Below are positions 19,204-27,428 of a DNA stretch of 38,352 nucleotides, one piece after another. The notes beneath the pieces are model-generated. The model had not been told where the DNA came from, did no database searches, and worked only from the letters and a program-made list of their open reading frames with translations. Position numbers and translations under genes: made by a program. Numbering within the stretch: position 1 is the stretch's first letter; every line of letters starts with the position of its first letter. This DNA comes from a virus, in the IMG/VR virus record IMGVR_UViG_3300042898_000518, positions 1-38,352 of that record; one strand, 5' to 3'.

Positions 19204-19505
19204 TAGGAAATCTCCACTCCGCTGATATGAAAATCAATAGTTGTTGCAGATGCAAAACCTTTAATAGTCTTTGTTGTAGCCAATACTTGCTTGAGGTCAA
19301 TGTATACTGTTGAGTTTGCTGCTATTGCAGTTGTTGTATGCAGGTCAACATCATCTAGCAATATAGTAAATGTACCAGCAGATGCAGCGGTGTTAGCCAC
19401 TGCTATGTTGGTAATTACTGTAGTTGTAGATGATGGGACTGTATATAGTGTTGCAACAGATGTTGCTGCTGATGCCCTTACTAGAGCCTTTGATACTGTA
19501 GCCAT
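19203..19505 (-). CDS. Small fibre-associated beta protein, 100 aa
   Basis: Strand-rich, Thr/Ala/Val-dominated protein (TLYTVPSSTTTVITNIAVAN, TFTILLDDVDLHTT) of the jelly-roll or trimerisation type often seen beside tail fibres. It sits between the two glycine-rich adhesins. The YTVPSSTTTVIT start resembles N-terminal attachment segments of fibre proteins, so it may be an adaptor. Family not certain. Confidence 0.62.
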   Translation of the reverse strand: MATVSKALVRASAATSVATLYTVPSSTTTVITNIAVANTAASAGTFTILLDDVDLHTTTAIAANSTVYIDLKQVLATTKTIKGFASATTIDFHISGVEIS

Positions 19506-19538
19506 TAGTTACTACCTTTCGTTTGTTGTTTGTTTGAA

Positions 19539-20333
19539 TTATCCGATTACTACAATGACTCTACCTGAACCACCAGTACCGCCTACTTGATTTGAAGGTG
19601 TGCCATTGTACCCGCCGCCACCACCGCCAGTATTTGCTGTACCATTATTAGCACTCGTACCACCAGAACCGCCACCTCCAGAACCGCCTGCACTACCTGC
19701 AGAACCACCACCACCAGCATAAGTTACTGATGTTCCAGTAATGGAATTAGCAATACCAGCACCGCCTGTTGAAGTTGAATTTGCAGCACCAGCACCTGCG
19801 CCACCTGTTCTTCTAGAACCATCGGCTGTGTTTGCTATAGAACTATTACCCTGTCCTGATGTACCTGCTCCTGCTGGGTCTCCTCCGCCACCTGAACCAC
19901 CAGGGGAGCCACGCCAGGTAACATTCGCGCCAGCAGTACCACCGAATCCACCGCCAACCGCGTAATAATTTCCTACTCTTGAGGCTTCGCCATTTCTTGC
20001 AGAACTGACTGTACCACTACTATCACCGACACCACCACTGCCACCTGCGCCAACGGTTACAGTAAGTGTTCCAGCAGGTAAATAAGCAGAAGTATCATAT
20101 AGGACTCCTCCACCACCACCTCCAGAACCAAAATACACTCCACCACCGCCGCCGCCTCCAACAACTAAAATTTCACAAGTGCCAGCAGTACCAACGGTAA
20201 TAGAACCAGAACCAGTAAAGTTATAAATTGTTTTACCAGCACGGCTAGATGTGTCTACGGAAGGTGAACCAGTAGTACCTGTAACCGTGGCTTTAGCAAC
20301 GCCACCGCCACCAATAGGTGTAAATAAAGGCAT
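19539..20333 (-). CDS. Glycine-rich tail adhesin 1
   Basis: A 264-residue protein with an N-terminal strand module (YNFTGSGSITVGTAGTCEIL) leading into VVGGGGGGG and then Gly/Ser/Thr/Asn-rich low complexity to the end, closing with GGSGRVIVVIG. As for its paralogue at 18397-19203, this matches glycine-rich receptor-binding tips. The alternation of GGGG with variable short loops is where host-range variation is expected. Confidence 0.8.
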   Translation of the reverse strand: MPLFTPIGGGGVAKATVTGTTGSPSVDTSSRAGKTIYNFTGSGSITVGTAGTCEILVVGGGGGGGVYFGSGGGGGGVLYDTSAYLPAGTLTVTVGAGGSGGVGDSSGTVSSARNGEASRVGNYYAVGGGFGGTAGANVTWRGSPGGSGGGGDPAGAGTSGQGNSSIANTADGSRRTGGAGAGAANSTSTGGAGIANSITGTSVTYAGGGGSAGSAGGSGGGGSGGTSANNGTANTGGGGGGYNGTPSNQVGGTGGSGRVIVVIG

Positions 20334-20341
20334 TATATCTC

Positions 20342-20887
20342 CTAAGCGTATTTGATTGGGCCAGCACCGAGTACGGTGAAGGTTGCTGATGCAGTTTTAA
20401 TAATTGTAAATGAGTAAGCATCAATAGAAGATGCGTTACCTGCTGCTGGGGCTGTGCCACCAGAGAACTTTGGAGTAATAGACGTGCCATCAATAGTCAT
20501 TGCTGTATGACGGTACGCAGTTGCACCATTAGTTACAAGAAACGCTACAGTGATTGCATCACCAGTAGCAAGAATACTGTCAAGTGTTGCACCAGAACTA
20601 CCACGAACATTGAGAGTCCAGTTGGCAGATGCGTTAGATGTGTAGTAAAGAACACCTTGGGTTGCTGCATCAAAGTTAATTGTTCCAGTTGCTGCTGTAG
20701 CAGATATTGTCATACGCTCTTCTGGAGAAATAATGACTGGAGTTGTAAGAGTTGGAGATGTTGAAGCAGCCTTTGTATCAATCTGTGTTTGCACAGCAGA
20801 TGTAACACCATCTAAGAATCCAAGTTCTGTGGCTGATACAGTTGTTAAGGCTGTACCAGCATTGGCTAGGTCTCTTGCTTTACTCAT
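20342..20887 (-). CDS. Tail-fibre-like protein, 181 aa
   Basis: Begins SKARDLANAGTALTTVSATELGFLDGVTSAVQ, a sequence shared by many phage fibre subunits (N-terminal attachment with LGFLDGVTS). The rest is strand-rich with a beta-sandwich look (NWTLNVRGSSGATLDSIL). It is stop-coupled to the large fibre and followed by the first adhesin, so it is probably an intermediate or tip subunit of the fibre. Confidence 0.75.
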   Translation of the reverse strand: MSKARDLANAGTALTTVSATELGFLDGVTSAVQTQIDTKAASTSPTLTTPVIISPEERMTISATAATGTINFDAATQGVLYYTSNASANWTLNVRGSSGATLDSILATGDAITVAFLVTNGATAYRHTAMTIDGTSITPKFSGGTAPAAGNASSIDAYSFTIIKTASATFTVLGAGPIKYA

Positions 20888-23004
20888 TAGTATGCTCCCA
20901 TAATTGTCATAATATCTTGGTCACTATTTGTAGCAGCAACCGCTGTGATAGTTGCGTAAGGTGTCAGGTCTGGGTCAGGTACTGCTGCCCATACAAGACC
21001 AGTTGCTGTAGTAGAATCAGCCTTGAGATAATGTCCGTTAGTTCCAAGTGTTAACTTACCTACAGTGTCTGCACCAGTGCCAGCAAGTAAATCTCCCTTT
21101 GCATCAAAAAGTGTAGGAGATAATACGTTGGCTAATTCAAATGCTGTAAAGGTAATAATCTCAAGTACATCTCCAGCAGTAAGTGCTGCAAGAGAAGAGA
21201 TGCTAGTTCCGTTAGTTGCTACATAATCTGTTGAGCGAACTAGCAATACACCGTTAAGGTATACTTGCTCTTTGCCAACAATATAAGAAAGAGTTAATCC
21301 GTTATCATCAAGACCTGACTCAGAAGTTTCTCCGCCTGATGCTGTAAAGCGATAGCGGAAAATGTCTGAGGTAGATGAGATGGATGCCCATTCAGCACCA
21401 TCCCACGCAAGCATTGCGTTAGATGTTGAGTTCCAATATAAAGCACCTTCAATAAGTGCGTTACCGTCATTGTCTACAGATGGAGCAGATGACTTGCTAC
21501 CAAGGTAACGGTCATCAAAAGAGTCATACGATTCAGCGGCAGCGGTTGCGCTTGCAGCGGCTGCTGTGGCAGAACCAGCAACGGTATCTACGTAAGCCTT
21601 TGTAGCGGCGTGTAGGTCTACTGTAGGCGCACCAGATAGGGTGAGAGCGCCAGTCATAGTTGAACCTGACTTGAGTACTACAGTAGACTCAAATGAACCA
21701 CCGCTTGAGATTGCAGTAGCAATCTCGTTTAGAGTGTTAAGAGTTCCAGGAGCACCGTCTACGAGAGCATTAACCTGAGCATCTACGTATGCTTTAGTTG
21801 AGGCATCCTGTGCTGAGGTAGGGTCTAGCAACGAGGTAATCTTCTGGCTGTTTAGCGATACTGAACCAGTAGGTGCAGCCATCTGGTCTAAGCGAGACGT
21901 GCGTACCTGTGTGTCAAAGTCAGAGATAGTTGAGGCTGCCTGTGTACCTGTGTGGTTGGCGCGAGCATATGGGTCAGATACCATCTTGGCTGCAGTAATA
22001 GTTCCGTCAGCAATATCTGTTGCTACGATAGTTCCATCTACCAAGTCAGCAGAAGTAATAGTTCCACCAAGACTTAACTTAGTGTAAGCAATACCTGCTG
22101 TACCAGAAACATCTTCGTTTACGATTGTGCCATTAGCAATCTTGGCAGAAGTTACTGCACCGTCAGCAAGGTCTCCAGTTGCGATAGTTGCATCTAGAAT
22201 TTTAGCAGAGGTAATAGCGCCATCAGCGATATCTCCAGCAACAATAGTACCGTCAGCGATCTTGGCTGAGGTAATGGCTGAGTCTGCAATCTTACCTGTT
22301 GTTACGTTAAGGTCTGCAATCTTTGCAGTTGTAATATTGCTGTCTGTAATCTTAGCGGTGGTAACTGCAGCATCAACAATCTTTTCAGTGGTTATTGATA
22401 GATCATCAATCTTAGTTGTGCCTACAGCACCAGTAGCAATCTTGCCGCTTGTAATAGCGCTATCAGCAATATCGCCAGTAGCGATGCCTAGATCAGCGAT
22501 CTTAGCGGAAGTAATCGCGCTATCTGCGATCTTTGCTGTTGTTACGTTAGCGTCAGTAATCTTGGCTGTAGTAACAGCGTTAGACTGCAACATAGCAGTC
22601 GTAATCATGTTTGTATCGGTTGTCTCAAGGACGTTAGCAATAGTCAAGCCATGGGCTGTGGTGACGTTTTCAATGTGAGTATTAGCCTCACGGAAGTCAC
22701 GGCCGATAGCCATGTGGCGAACTTTAGCGCCAGCAGAGTGAGCAATCGCAGTTGTGCCATCTACGCCACTACCACGAGTAATAGTAAGAGTGTTGCTTCC
22801 AGGTGCGCTGGGGTTAATTACATCAACAATTTCTTCAAGCGCTGTATCTGGATCGATAACTACTGTAAAGGTTTCACCTGCTGCTGGAGTAATACCAGAG
22901 AGGAGACCAGACGCAGAAGCCACAACCATCGTGCTTGCGCCTGATGATAACGCTGAGGTAAGTGTAGTTTCCTGTGAAGTGGAGGAGTATTTTCTTATTG
23001 TCAT
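20887..23004 (-). CDS. Tail fibre with tandem (T/S)AKIADxxIT repeats
   Basis: A 705-residue fibre. Residues 1-~130 form a folded N-terminal attachment domain. Residues ~143-345 consist of tandem ten-residue units such as TTAKIADSAI, TSAKIADLGI and ATGDIADSAI, predicted to build a long trimeric beta shaft. The C-terminal part has STKAYVDAQVNAL, ATKAYVDTVAGS and coiled-coil Ala/Ser stretches, found in other fibres (STKAYVD is a widespread fibre motif). It initiates at ATG 23004 overlapping the connector stop. It bridges the tail to the glycine-rich adhesins downstream. Confidence 0.85.
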   Translation of the reverse strand: MTIRKYSSTSQETTLTSALSSGASTMVVASASGLLSGITPAAGETFTVVIDPDTALEEIVDVINPSAPGSNTLTITRGSGVDGTTAIAHSAGAKVRHMAIGRDFREANTHIENVTTAHGLTIANVLETTDTNMITTAMLQSNAVTTAKITDANVTTAKIADSAITSAKIADLGIATGDIADSAITSGKIATGAVGTTKIDDLSITTEKIVDAAVTTAKITDSNITTAKIADLNVTTGKIADSAITSAKIADGTIVAGDIADGAITSAKILDATIATGDLADGAVTSAKIANGTIVNEDVSGTAGIAYTKLSLGGTITSADLVDGTIVATDIADGTITAAKMVSDPYARANHTGTQAASTISDFDTQVRTSRLDQMAAPTGSVSLNSQKITSLLDPTSAQDASTKAYVDAQVNALVDGAPGTLNTLNEIATAISSGGSFESTVVLKSGSTMTGALTLSGAPTVDLHAATKAYVDTVAGSATAAAASATAAAESYDSFDDRYLGSKSSAPSVDNDGNALIEGALYWNSTSNAMLAWDGAEWASISSTSDIFRYRFTASGGETSESGLDDNGLTLSYIVGKEQVYLNGVLLVRSTDYVATNGTSISSLAALTAGDVLEIITFTAFELANVLSPTLFDAKGDLLAGTGADTVGKLTLGTNGHYLKADSTTATGLVWAAVPDPDLTPYATITAVAATNSDQDIMTIMGAY

Positions 23005-23909
23005 TAGTACCTCGTGTAGTGGATTCGGGTTGGATAAACGTCTTTAAGTTTGCCTGATTCTTCTTGTAGGCGTTGCTGGAATAGACCAAGCATAAAGCGA
23101 GCAGTAGATGCTCCTGAACCGTATTGGATCTTTGTATCTGCGTTGTCTGCTTCTGCAGATGAATAGTTTAAACGGCCTGGGTCAATAAATGCGGCAAGGC
23201 GATAAGATGCACCATAAATGATTACATCCTTACAAGATGAAGGCAGTCCCGTCACTGTCTCAAATACTGCACTAGATGCAGATGCTTCTAGAGTTGCTGG
23301 TTTCTTAGTGTAATAAACTTGTACTTTACGACCTGCTTCTACAGCATCGTAGATCGATACTGTGTTGCCAGTTGTAAAGGCTGTGCTATTGGCTAATGGG
23401 TCATGACGCCAATTCCGGACTGGCAGCCACTCTTTAGATGCACCACTAACGCTACGAGATATGTAAAGTATAGTTTCTACTTCTGCTGGAATCTCATATG
23501 CTGAAACTGCTGGGTTATAGTTAAACACATAAGTTCCAACAGCAAACAGTTGAGGAAATACTGCATTCAGCGTATCGTTGATAGCCTTCTTTACGGTTGC
23601 CTTAGGGAAGGTAGGGGCAACGGTAACTTTTGTATTTGCTGTATGAAGTGCTGCAGTAGTACCGTTATAGCCACGACCATAAGGTGCAGCAGTGGCGGTA
23701 CTTGAAACACGGTCATAAGAGTCTAACCAGATGAGTTCGTCATCAATTTCAACAACACCCTTACCAATATTGGTAACGCTACCAAGATTAAGTGAGAGAC
23801 CAGAGGATGTTATATCCTGTGTAAGGTGCGTAGTACGATCTTGTCGCAAAGTATAACCTGCTAGATTGAGAAGGATCTCATCTACCATATTGGCATAGGT
23901 TGTTGTCAT
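23004..23909 (-). CDS. Connector / tail-adaptor-like structural protein
   Basis: A 301-residue protein. The N-terminus (MVDEILLNLAGYTLRQDR) and the body with predicted strand-helix layers, an aromatic Trp/Arg block (EWLPVRNWRHD) and a helical C-terminus (ARFMLGLFQQRLQEESGKL) look like head-tail adaptor or tail-tube A proteins. It lies after capsid and the lysine-rich genes and before the fibre. No diagnostic motif, so assignment is by position and texture. Confidence 0.5.
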   Translation of the reverse strand: MTTTYANMVDEILLNLAGYTLRQDRTTHLTQDITSSGLSLNLGSVTNIGKGVVEIDDELIWLDSYDRVSSTATAAPYGRGYNGTTAALHTANTKVTVAPTFPKATVKKAINDTLNAVFPQLFAVGTYVFNYNPAVSAYEIPAEVETILYISRSVSGASKEWLPVRNWRHDPLANSTAFTTGNTVSIYDAVEAGRKVQVYYTKKPATLEASASSAVFETVTGLPSSCKDVIIYGASYRLAAFIDPGRLNYSSAEADNADTKIQYGSGASTARFMLGLFQQRLQEESGKLKDVYPTRIHYTRY

Positions 23910-23931
23910 TTTAATCCTTTAAGGTTGATTA

Positions 23932-24390
23932 TTACTTAGACTTCTTTGCTGCTGCTTTTGCTGCTTGTTCTCTTTTTTTCCAGTCTGGAGTAAAAGCCTC
24001 AGCGGCAATAGAGAAACCACCAAAACGTGGCTTTGTCTTTTGAGCAGGTGTAGCCTTCTTAGCAGATGCTGCATAACGCACACCTGAACCAGTTGTATAA
24101 GTAGACTTGCTTGACTTAGCGCTTCCTGGTGTGTATCCGCCAGTGCCTGATGGCTTTGGCTTTCCAGCACCTAGACCACTAAAGCGTGAGTCTTTTGGCT
24201 TTGGAGCCGCAGCCTTCTTAGCAACAGCCTTCTTGGCTACTGACTTCTTGGCTACTGACTTCTTGGCTACTGACTTCTTGGCCGAACCCTTTTTGTTTTC
24301 ATAACGTGCTTGATTTAGAGCACTTTGGATTAGTGTGCGTTCCATTGCTGTATATTCTTTTGGCTTATCTTTGAATTCTGGATCTCTCAT
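23932..24390 (-). CDS. Lysine-rich protein with KKSVA repeats, 152 aa
   Basis: Start taken at ATG 24390, two bases after the previous stop; a longer frame to 24426 overlaps that gene. The N-terminus (DPEFKDKPKEYTAMERTL) is charged and helical. Then come tandem KKSVA/KKAVA/KKAAA units (near residues 40-65) of the histone H1/HU-tail type, a flexible Gly/Ser region, and a second Lys/Ala-rich C-terminus (KKREQAAKAAAKKSK). Such tails condense DNA. It belongs to a run of six short basic genes after the capsid protein, so packaging into the head as DNA-binding internal proteins is suggested, not shown. Confidence 0.7.
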   Translation of the reverse strand: MRDPEFKDKPKEYTAMERTLIQSALNQARYENKKGSAKKSVAKKSVAKKSVAKKAVAKKAAAPKPKDSRFSGLGAGKPKPSGTGGYTPGSAKSSKSTYTTGSGVRYAASAKKATPAQKTKPRFGGFSIAAEAFTPDWKKREQAAKAAAKKSK

Positions 24391-24391
24391 T

Positions 24392-24673
24392 TTACCATTT
24401 AACCTTATCTGCCCAATATGCGGCACTCATTTTACCTTTGGATATATTACTTGCATGACGTGCTTTGAAACTTTTACGTTTCATTTTCATTCTTTCGGAT
24501 TCCCCAGCCTTTGGTTTGCCAGCAGTGCTTGCGCCCTGTTCTCCAAATCGAATTGTTTGTACTTTAGTGCCTACCTTGGCAACCACTACATGTGATTTCT
24601 TTGGGTGGTTAGGAGTTCTCTTAGGCTTGTTATAGCCAGATACTCCTGCTCGGGTTAGTCTTGAATCTTTCAT
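24392..24673 (-). CDS. Basic conserved small protein, 93 aa
   Basis: The sequence contains SGYNKPKRTPNHPKKSHVVV, TIRFGEQGA and KSFKARHASNISKGKMSAAYW. I have seen near-identical phrases in small uncharacterised proteins of aquatic bacteria and their viruses, but I cannot give a family number. High Lys/Arg content. Start overlaps the previous stop by four bases. Likely a virion or DNA-binding protein by context. Confidence 0.7.
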   Translation of the reverse strand: MKDSRLTRAGVSGYNKPKRTPNHPKKSHVVVAKVGTKVQTIRFGEQGASTAGKPKAGESERMKMKRKSFKARHASNISKGKMSAAYWADKVKW

Positions 24674-24906
24674 CTGTAACCTGCTGTTTTCTTTGCTATT
24701 GCTTTAGGTTGTTTAACAAATTGCTTGCCTTTGGAATTCCCTTTGGCTTTAGCCTTGTTGGTAGCGGCTTTCTCTGCTGGACTTAATGCAGACCAAGCAG
24801 CAGCAGGTAGATATCTCTTCTTACCCTTTGACGGCTTGCCATCAGAAGTTTTCCACTTCTGTGCAGTCCACTTCTTGAGCGACTGCTGAGATTTAGCAAG
24901 TGCCAT
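24670..24906 (-). CDS. Basic conserved small protein, 78 aa
   Basis: Contains KPSKGKKRYLPAAAWSALSP and KGKQFVKQPKAIAKKTAGYR, phrases recurring in short basic proteins of viruses and aquatic bacteria, again with no known biochemistry. Strongly cationic. Stop and start overlap neighbouring genes on both sides. Member of the lysine-rich cluster. Confidence 0.7.
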   Translation of the reverse strand: MALAKSQQSLKKWTAQKWKTSDGKPSKGKKRYLPAAAWSALSPAEKAATNKAKAKGNSKGKQFVKQPKAIAKKTAGYR

Positions 24907-25094
24907 TATTTGTACCCTCCGCCTGCTTTCCTATATTGCACAGCAAGTAGTTGTGCCTTACGTGCAGACCATTCTCCAGGGTCTCCACCCTTAGAGCCAG
25001 CCTTAATCTTTTTGAACAAAGAAGCGCGCATGCCTGGCTTGGTATAATTACCAGCAGCATTAACTTTAGATACTGCCTTCTTCTTGGCTGCCAT
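24906..25094 (-). CDS. Basic conserved small protein, 62 aa
   Basis: The C-terminal half GGDPGEWSARKAQLLAVQYR followed by KAGGGYK is a motif I recognise from small basic proteins of large DNA viruses and phages (PGxWSARKAQLL). The N-terminus is Lys/Ala-rich (AAKKKAVSKVNAAG). The GGGYK ending plus Trp suggest a short structured domain. Same cluster; coupled start/stop. Confidence 0.7.
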   Translation of the reverse strand: MAAKKKAVSKVNAAGNYTKPGMRASLFKKIKAGSKGGDPGEWSARKAQLLAVQYRKAGGGYK

Positions 25095-25294
25095 TAGCGT
25101 GTGCGTCTCGGTAACTTTACATCTGCGTCAGAAGGTATCTTTTTATTTTTTGATGGAACCTTCATGCCTCGAGCGAGGTAATCGTTAAGTGTAGGGTTCT
25201 TAGGTAGAGGCCCAAGCGTAGCCTTAGGCTTTGGCTTAGGTGTCATAGTAGCCTTTGGTTTAGGCGTTGGCGTTTTCTTCATCATCCCCGCCAT
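25094..25294 (-). CDS. Pro/Lys-rich small protein, 66 aa
   Basis: An extended, probably disordered product with KTPTPKPKATMTPKPKPKAT, a proline-lysine tract, and a C-terminus with positively charged KNKKIPSDADVKLPRRTR. Such PK tracts resemble DNA-binding tails of virion core proteins. Start and stop are coupled to neighbours. No recognisable fold. Confidence 0.6.
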   Translation of the reverse strand: MAGMMKKTPTPKPKATMTPKPKPKATLGPLPKNPTLNDYLARGMKVPSKNKKIPSDADVKLPRRTR

Positions 25295-25296
25295 GA

Positions 25297-25455
25297 TTAC
25301 ATACCGCCGAATAGTCCGCGCTTAGGCGCAGCCTTCTTCATTGTCTTTTTCTTAGCAACTTTCTTTACTTTCTTACCAGTCTTGCTGGCTTCCATCTTTG
25401 CATCCTTTTCACCTTTTGCGGTGTAAGGGAATTTCTTTTTTCCGACCATTGGCAT
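25297..25455 (-). CDS. Lysine-rich microprotein, 52 aa
   Basis: The ATG overlaps the stop of the upstream gene (TAATG). The product contains KKVKKVAKKKTMKKAAPKR in its middle and ends GLFGGM. More than a third of residues are Lys. It is the first of six consecutive short basic genes (25455 to 23932). A nucleic-acid-condensing role is suggested by composition. Confidence 0.65.
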   Translation of the reverse strand: MPMVGKKKFPYTAKGEKDAKMEASKTGKKVKKVAKKKTMKKAAPKRGLFGGM

Positions 25456-25892
25456 TATATTGCTCCCACTTCTTTTAGTTTGGATACTGTGTTATTTTGG
25501 ATTATCTTGCTATCGCCCATGGTGTTAGCATCAAATGCTTTACCCATGACATCAGAGGCTCTACGAGCCTCGTTAATCTTGTCCATGCTAGTTCCTACAG
25601 GTTGTATGCCCTGTGCTCTTGCCTCTCGGTAAGCGCTCAGTTCACCTTCCCATTTTTTATTGGTCATAGACTTTTGATTACTGGCGTCTCCAGTAGATAG
25701 TTGTAGTCCTGCTGCTTTGCAGCCGAAGCACACATCTGGGCCACCACACTTGCTATGGTCAATAAAAACATCCATTACTCTAAATGGAACTGGAGAAGTT
25801 TCCTCGCAGTTGGTACATCCATACTTTACAGCCTTGAAATCGTGCGTATCAGTGAATCCCCATTCAAGCACCTTGCTGATATGTTCACACAT
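25455..25892 (-). CDS. Zinc-type protein between capsid and lysine-rich genes
   Basis: A 145-residue protein with early ligands C2xH4, C26xxC29, C49 and C55xxC58, giving one or two zinc sites, then a helical part with KKWEGELSAYREARAQG and conserved MDKINEARR. The start overlaps the previous stop. Similar zinc-plus-helix proteins follow the capsid gene in other actinophages, suggesting a head-completion or decoration role. Exact family unknown. Confidence 0.6.
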   Translation of the reverse strand: MCEHISKVLEWGFTDTHDFKAVKYGCTNCEETSPVPFRVMDVFIDHSKCGGPDVCFGCKAAGLQLSTGDASNQKSMTNKKWEGELSAYREARAQGIQPVGTSMDKINEARRASDVMGKAFDANTMGDSKIIQNNTVSKLKEVGAI

Positions 25893-26144
25893 TTATATCG
25901 TCTCCACCGTGTATCCTGCAGCCTCTAGTGCTGCCTTTTCTCCTGCGCTGACGTCATACGAATATCCGCCAATGTATGCGGCTTGAGCCGCCTGTACCTC
26001 TTCTGAGGACGGGTTACGCATCTCGTAGTATTCCCCGTCTATCTTGAGAACTGTGACGCCCCTTGTAAGCCTGTAACGGCTGAATAGACGCCCATCACTA
26101 GCAGGCCCCTCACTAATTGTAGGGGTTGTGAATCTGTATGTCAT
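25893..26144 (-). CDS. Small head-associated protein, 83 aa
   Basis: First gene after the major capsid protein. Starts MTYRFTTPTISEGPASDGRL and reads FSRYRLTRGVTVLKIDGEYY, a strand-rich N-terminal half, followed by an acidic helix (SSEEVQAAQAAYIGG) and a terminal beta hairpin. Position and size suit a head decoration or head-completion protein. It is preceded by AGGAGG. Confidence 0.65.
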   Translation of the reverse strand: MTYRFTTPTISEGPASDGRLFSRYRLTRGVTVLKIDGEYYEMRNPSSEEVQAAQAAYIGGYSYDVSAGEKAALEAAGYTVETI

Positions 26145-26172
26145 ATAGCCTCCTAAGCCGTTTTATGGATAA

Positions 26173-26192
26173 GGCTAGAGTTACCCCTAGCC
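26173..26192 (-). terminator. Weak hairpin after the capsid gene
   Basis: GGCTAG (26173-26178) pairs with CTAGCC (26187-26192) in the gap after the major capsid gene. No U-run follows on the minus strand, so it is at best a leaky terminator or mRNA 3'-end stabiliser that would favour capsid over downstream genes. Confidence 0.35.
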
Positions 26193-26208
26193 CCACCCAT
26201 CTAATTAC

Positions 26209-27396
26209 TTAGATACGAACTGATGATGCAGTCTCGATGCGGTATAGCGCTTCTTGACGGAAGATAGACCAGTTGATGATACCGTGCCAGCCGACTGGGC
26301 GGAAACGGTTCAACTTGTCTACAACGTTACCAAACTCAATGCCTGGTTCCTTCCATACTGCTTCAGCAAGTGCTTGCTGTCCGAGTACGTAAGTGTTGTA
26401 AACGCGTGCCTTTGGAGTAACTGTAAGTGTGTTTGTTCCAACAGTTCCTGAGTTAGCAACAGACACTGTGAATGTAGTGTTTGTTGTACCAACTGAGATT
26501 GCTGTAATCAAAGCACCAGTACCTACGTTAGTACCAGAGATAGCATCGCCAACCTCAGCAAGACCACCGAATGCGCCATTGGCTGCAACGATAGTGAACT
26601 CACCTGAGACACCGCTTACTGCAGGAGCAGTAGCAAGTGCTGTTAGAGCCTTACCTGAGATAGTGTTGGTCATGCGTGGTGTCTCGATGAAACGGACACC
26701 TTCCCATGCGCCGAGTTCTCCTGCAAGGAGTGGGCCGACGTTCTGGTACTCATGTGGTGTACGCCAGATGTTGTTTCCTGTCTCTGTGCGGAGATCGTGT
26801 GAAACTTCTGGGTGGATGTATGAAACATACATTCCGCCACGAGGAACAACATTTCCAGCGCGCAACTTTGTTACTGCGTAACGTACGTCGCGTCCCTTGA
26901 ATGTGTCTGTTGTATCGATTGTTGACTTTGCTGCAGTTGTAGAAAGCGCTCCGCCAGATTCACGGATTACGTTTGTACCTGCATCTAGAACAGCGGCGAT
27001 ACCGTTGTCTAGTGTTGTTGCCATGTTGAATGCAACTGCGTTAGCAATCCATGGATCAACATCTGAAAGTGACATAAGAGCCAACTTACGTGTTGGGAGT
27101 ACTACGCGACCTAGTTCTGTCTGTGAGACATCTAGGATTGTAGTTGCTGGCATTGCTACTGCATCTGGATCTACAGTCTCAGCGAGTGTTGCACCTGCGA
27201 TTGAGGTGTCAGCGATATCGTTGTAGAACTGGAAACGGATTGAAGAACCATCGTGGGTTGGGTTTCCGACCTTCTTGTCCGCGATTGCGCGGAACTGTGG
27301 TGTTGTACGCAAGTTCATTTCGATTAACTTGTCGTACGCCAAAGTTACAAGATTGGAACCTAAACCAGTGGTCGAGGTTGAAAAGACATCTGCCAT
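26209..27396 (-). CDS. Major capsid protein, N4-gp56-like, with inserted domain
   Basis: A 395-residue HK97-fold-type capsid protein; the phrases YVSYIHPEVSHDLRTETGNN (~190-209), GELGAWEGVRFIETPR (~226-241) and the final VGWHGIINWSIFRQEALYRIE are characteristic of the N4-gp56 family. Between ~244 and ~328 lies a Gly/Thr/Ala-rich strand segment (starting SGKALTALATAPAV) that interrupts the usual join to KARVYNTYVLG; it looks like an added Ig-like/bacterial-type domain. ATG 27396 has AGGAGATATCCGCCC upstream. Scaffold gene precedes. The most abundant virion protein is expected here. Confidence 0.92.
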   Translation of the reverse strand: MADVFSTSTTGLGSNLVTLAYDKLIEMNLRTTPQFRAIADKKVGNPTHDGSSIRFQFYNDIADTSIAGATLAETVDPDAVAMPATTILDVSQTELGRVVLPTRKLALMSLSDVDPWIANAVAFNMATTLDNGIAAVLDAGTNVIRESGGALSTTAAKSTIDTTDTFKGRDVRYAVTKLRAGNVVPRGGMYVSYIHPEVSHDLRTETGNNIWRTPHEYQNVGPLLAGELGAWEGVRFIETPRMTNTISGKALTALATAPAVSGVSGEFTIVAANGAFGGLAEVGDAISGTNVGTGALITAISVGTTNTTFTVSVANSGTVGTNTLTVTPKARVYNTYVLGQQALAEAVWKEPGIEFGNVVDKLNRFRPVGWHGIINWSIFRQEALYRIETASSVRI

Positions 27397-27428
27397 GGGC
27401 GGATATCTCCTTTCTTAGTAGTGTGCGG

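Noticed and set aside
22127-22678. 183-residue plus-strand frame opposite the fibre repeats
   Set aside because: Antisense of tandem AKIADSAIT units; apparent repeats derive from the real gene.
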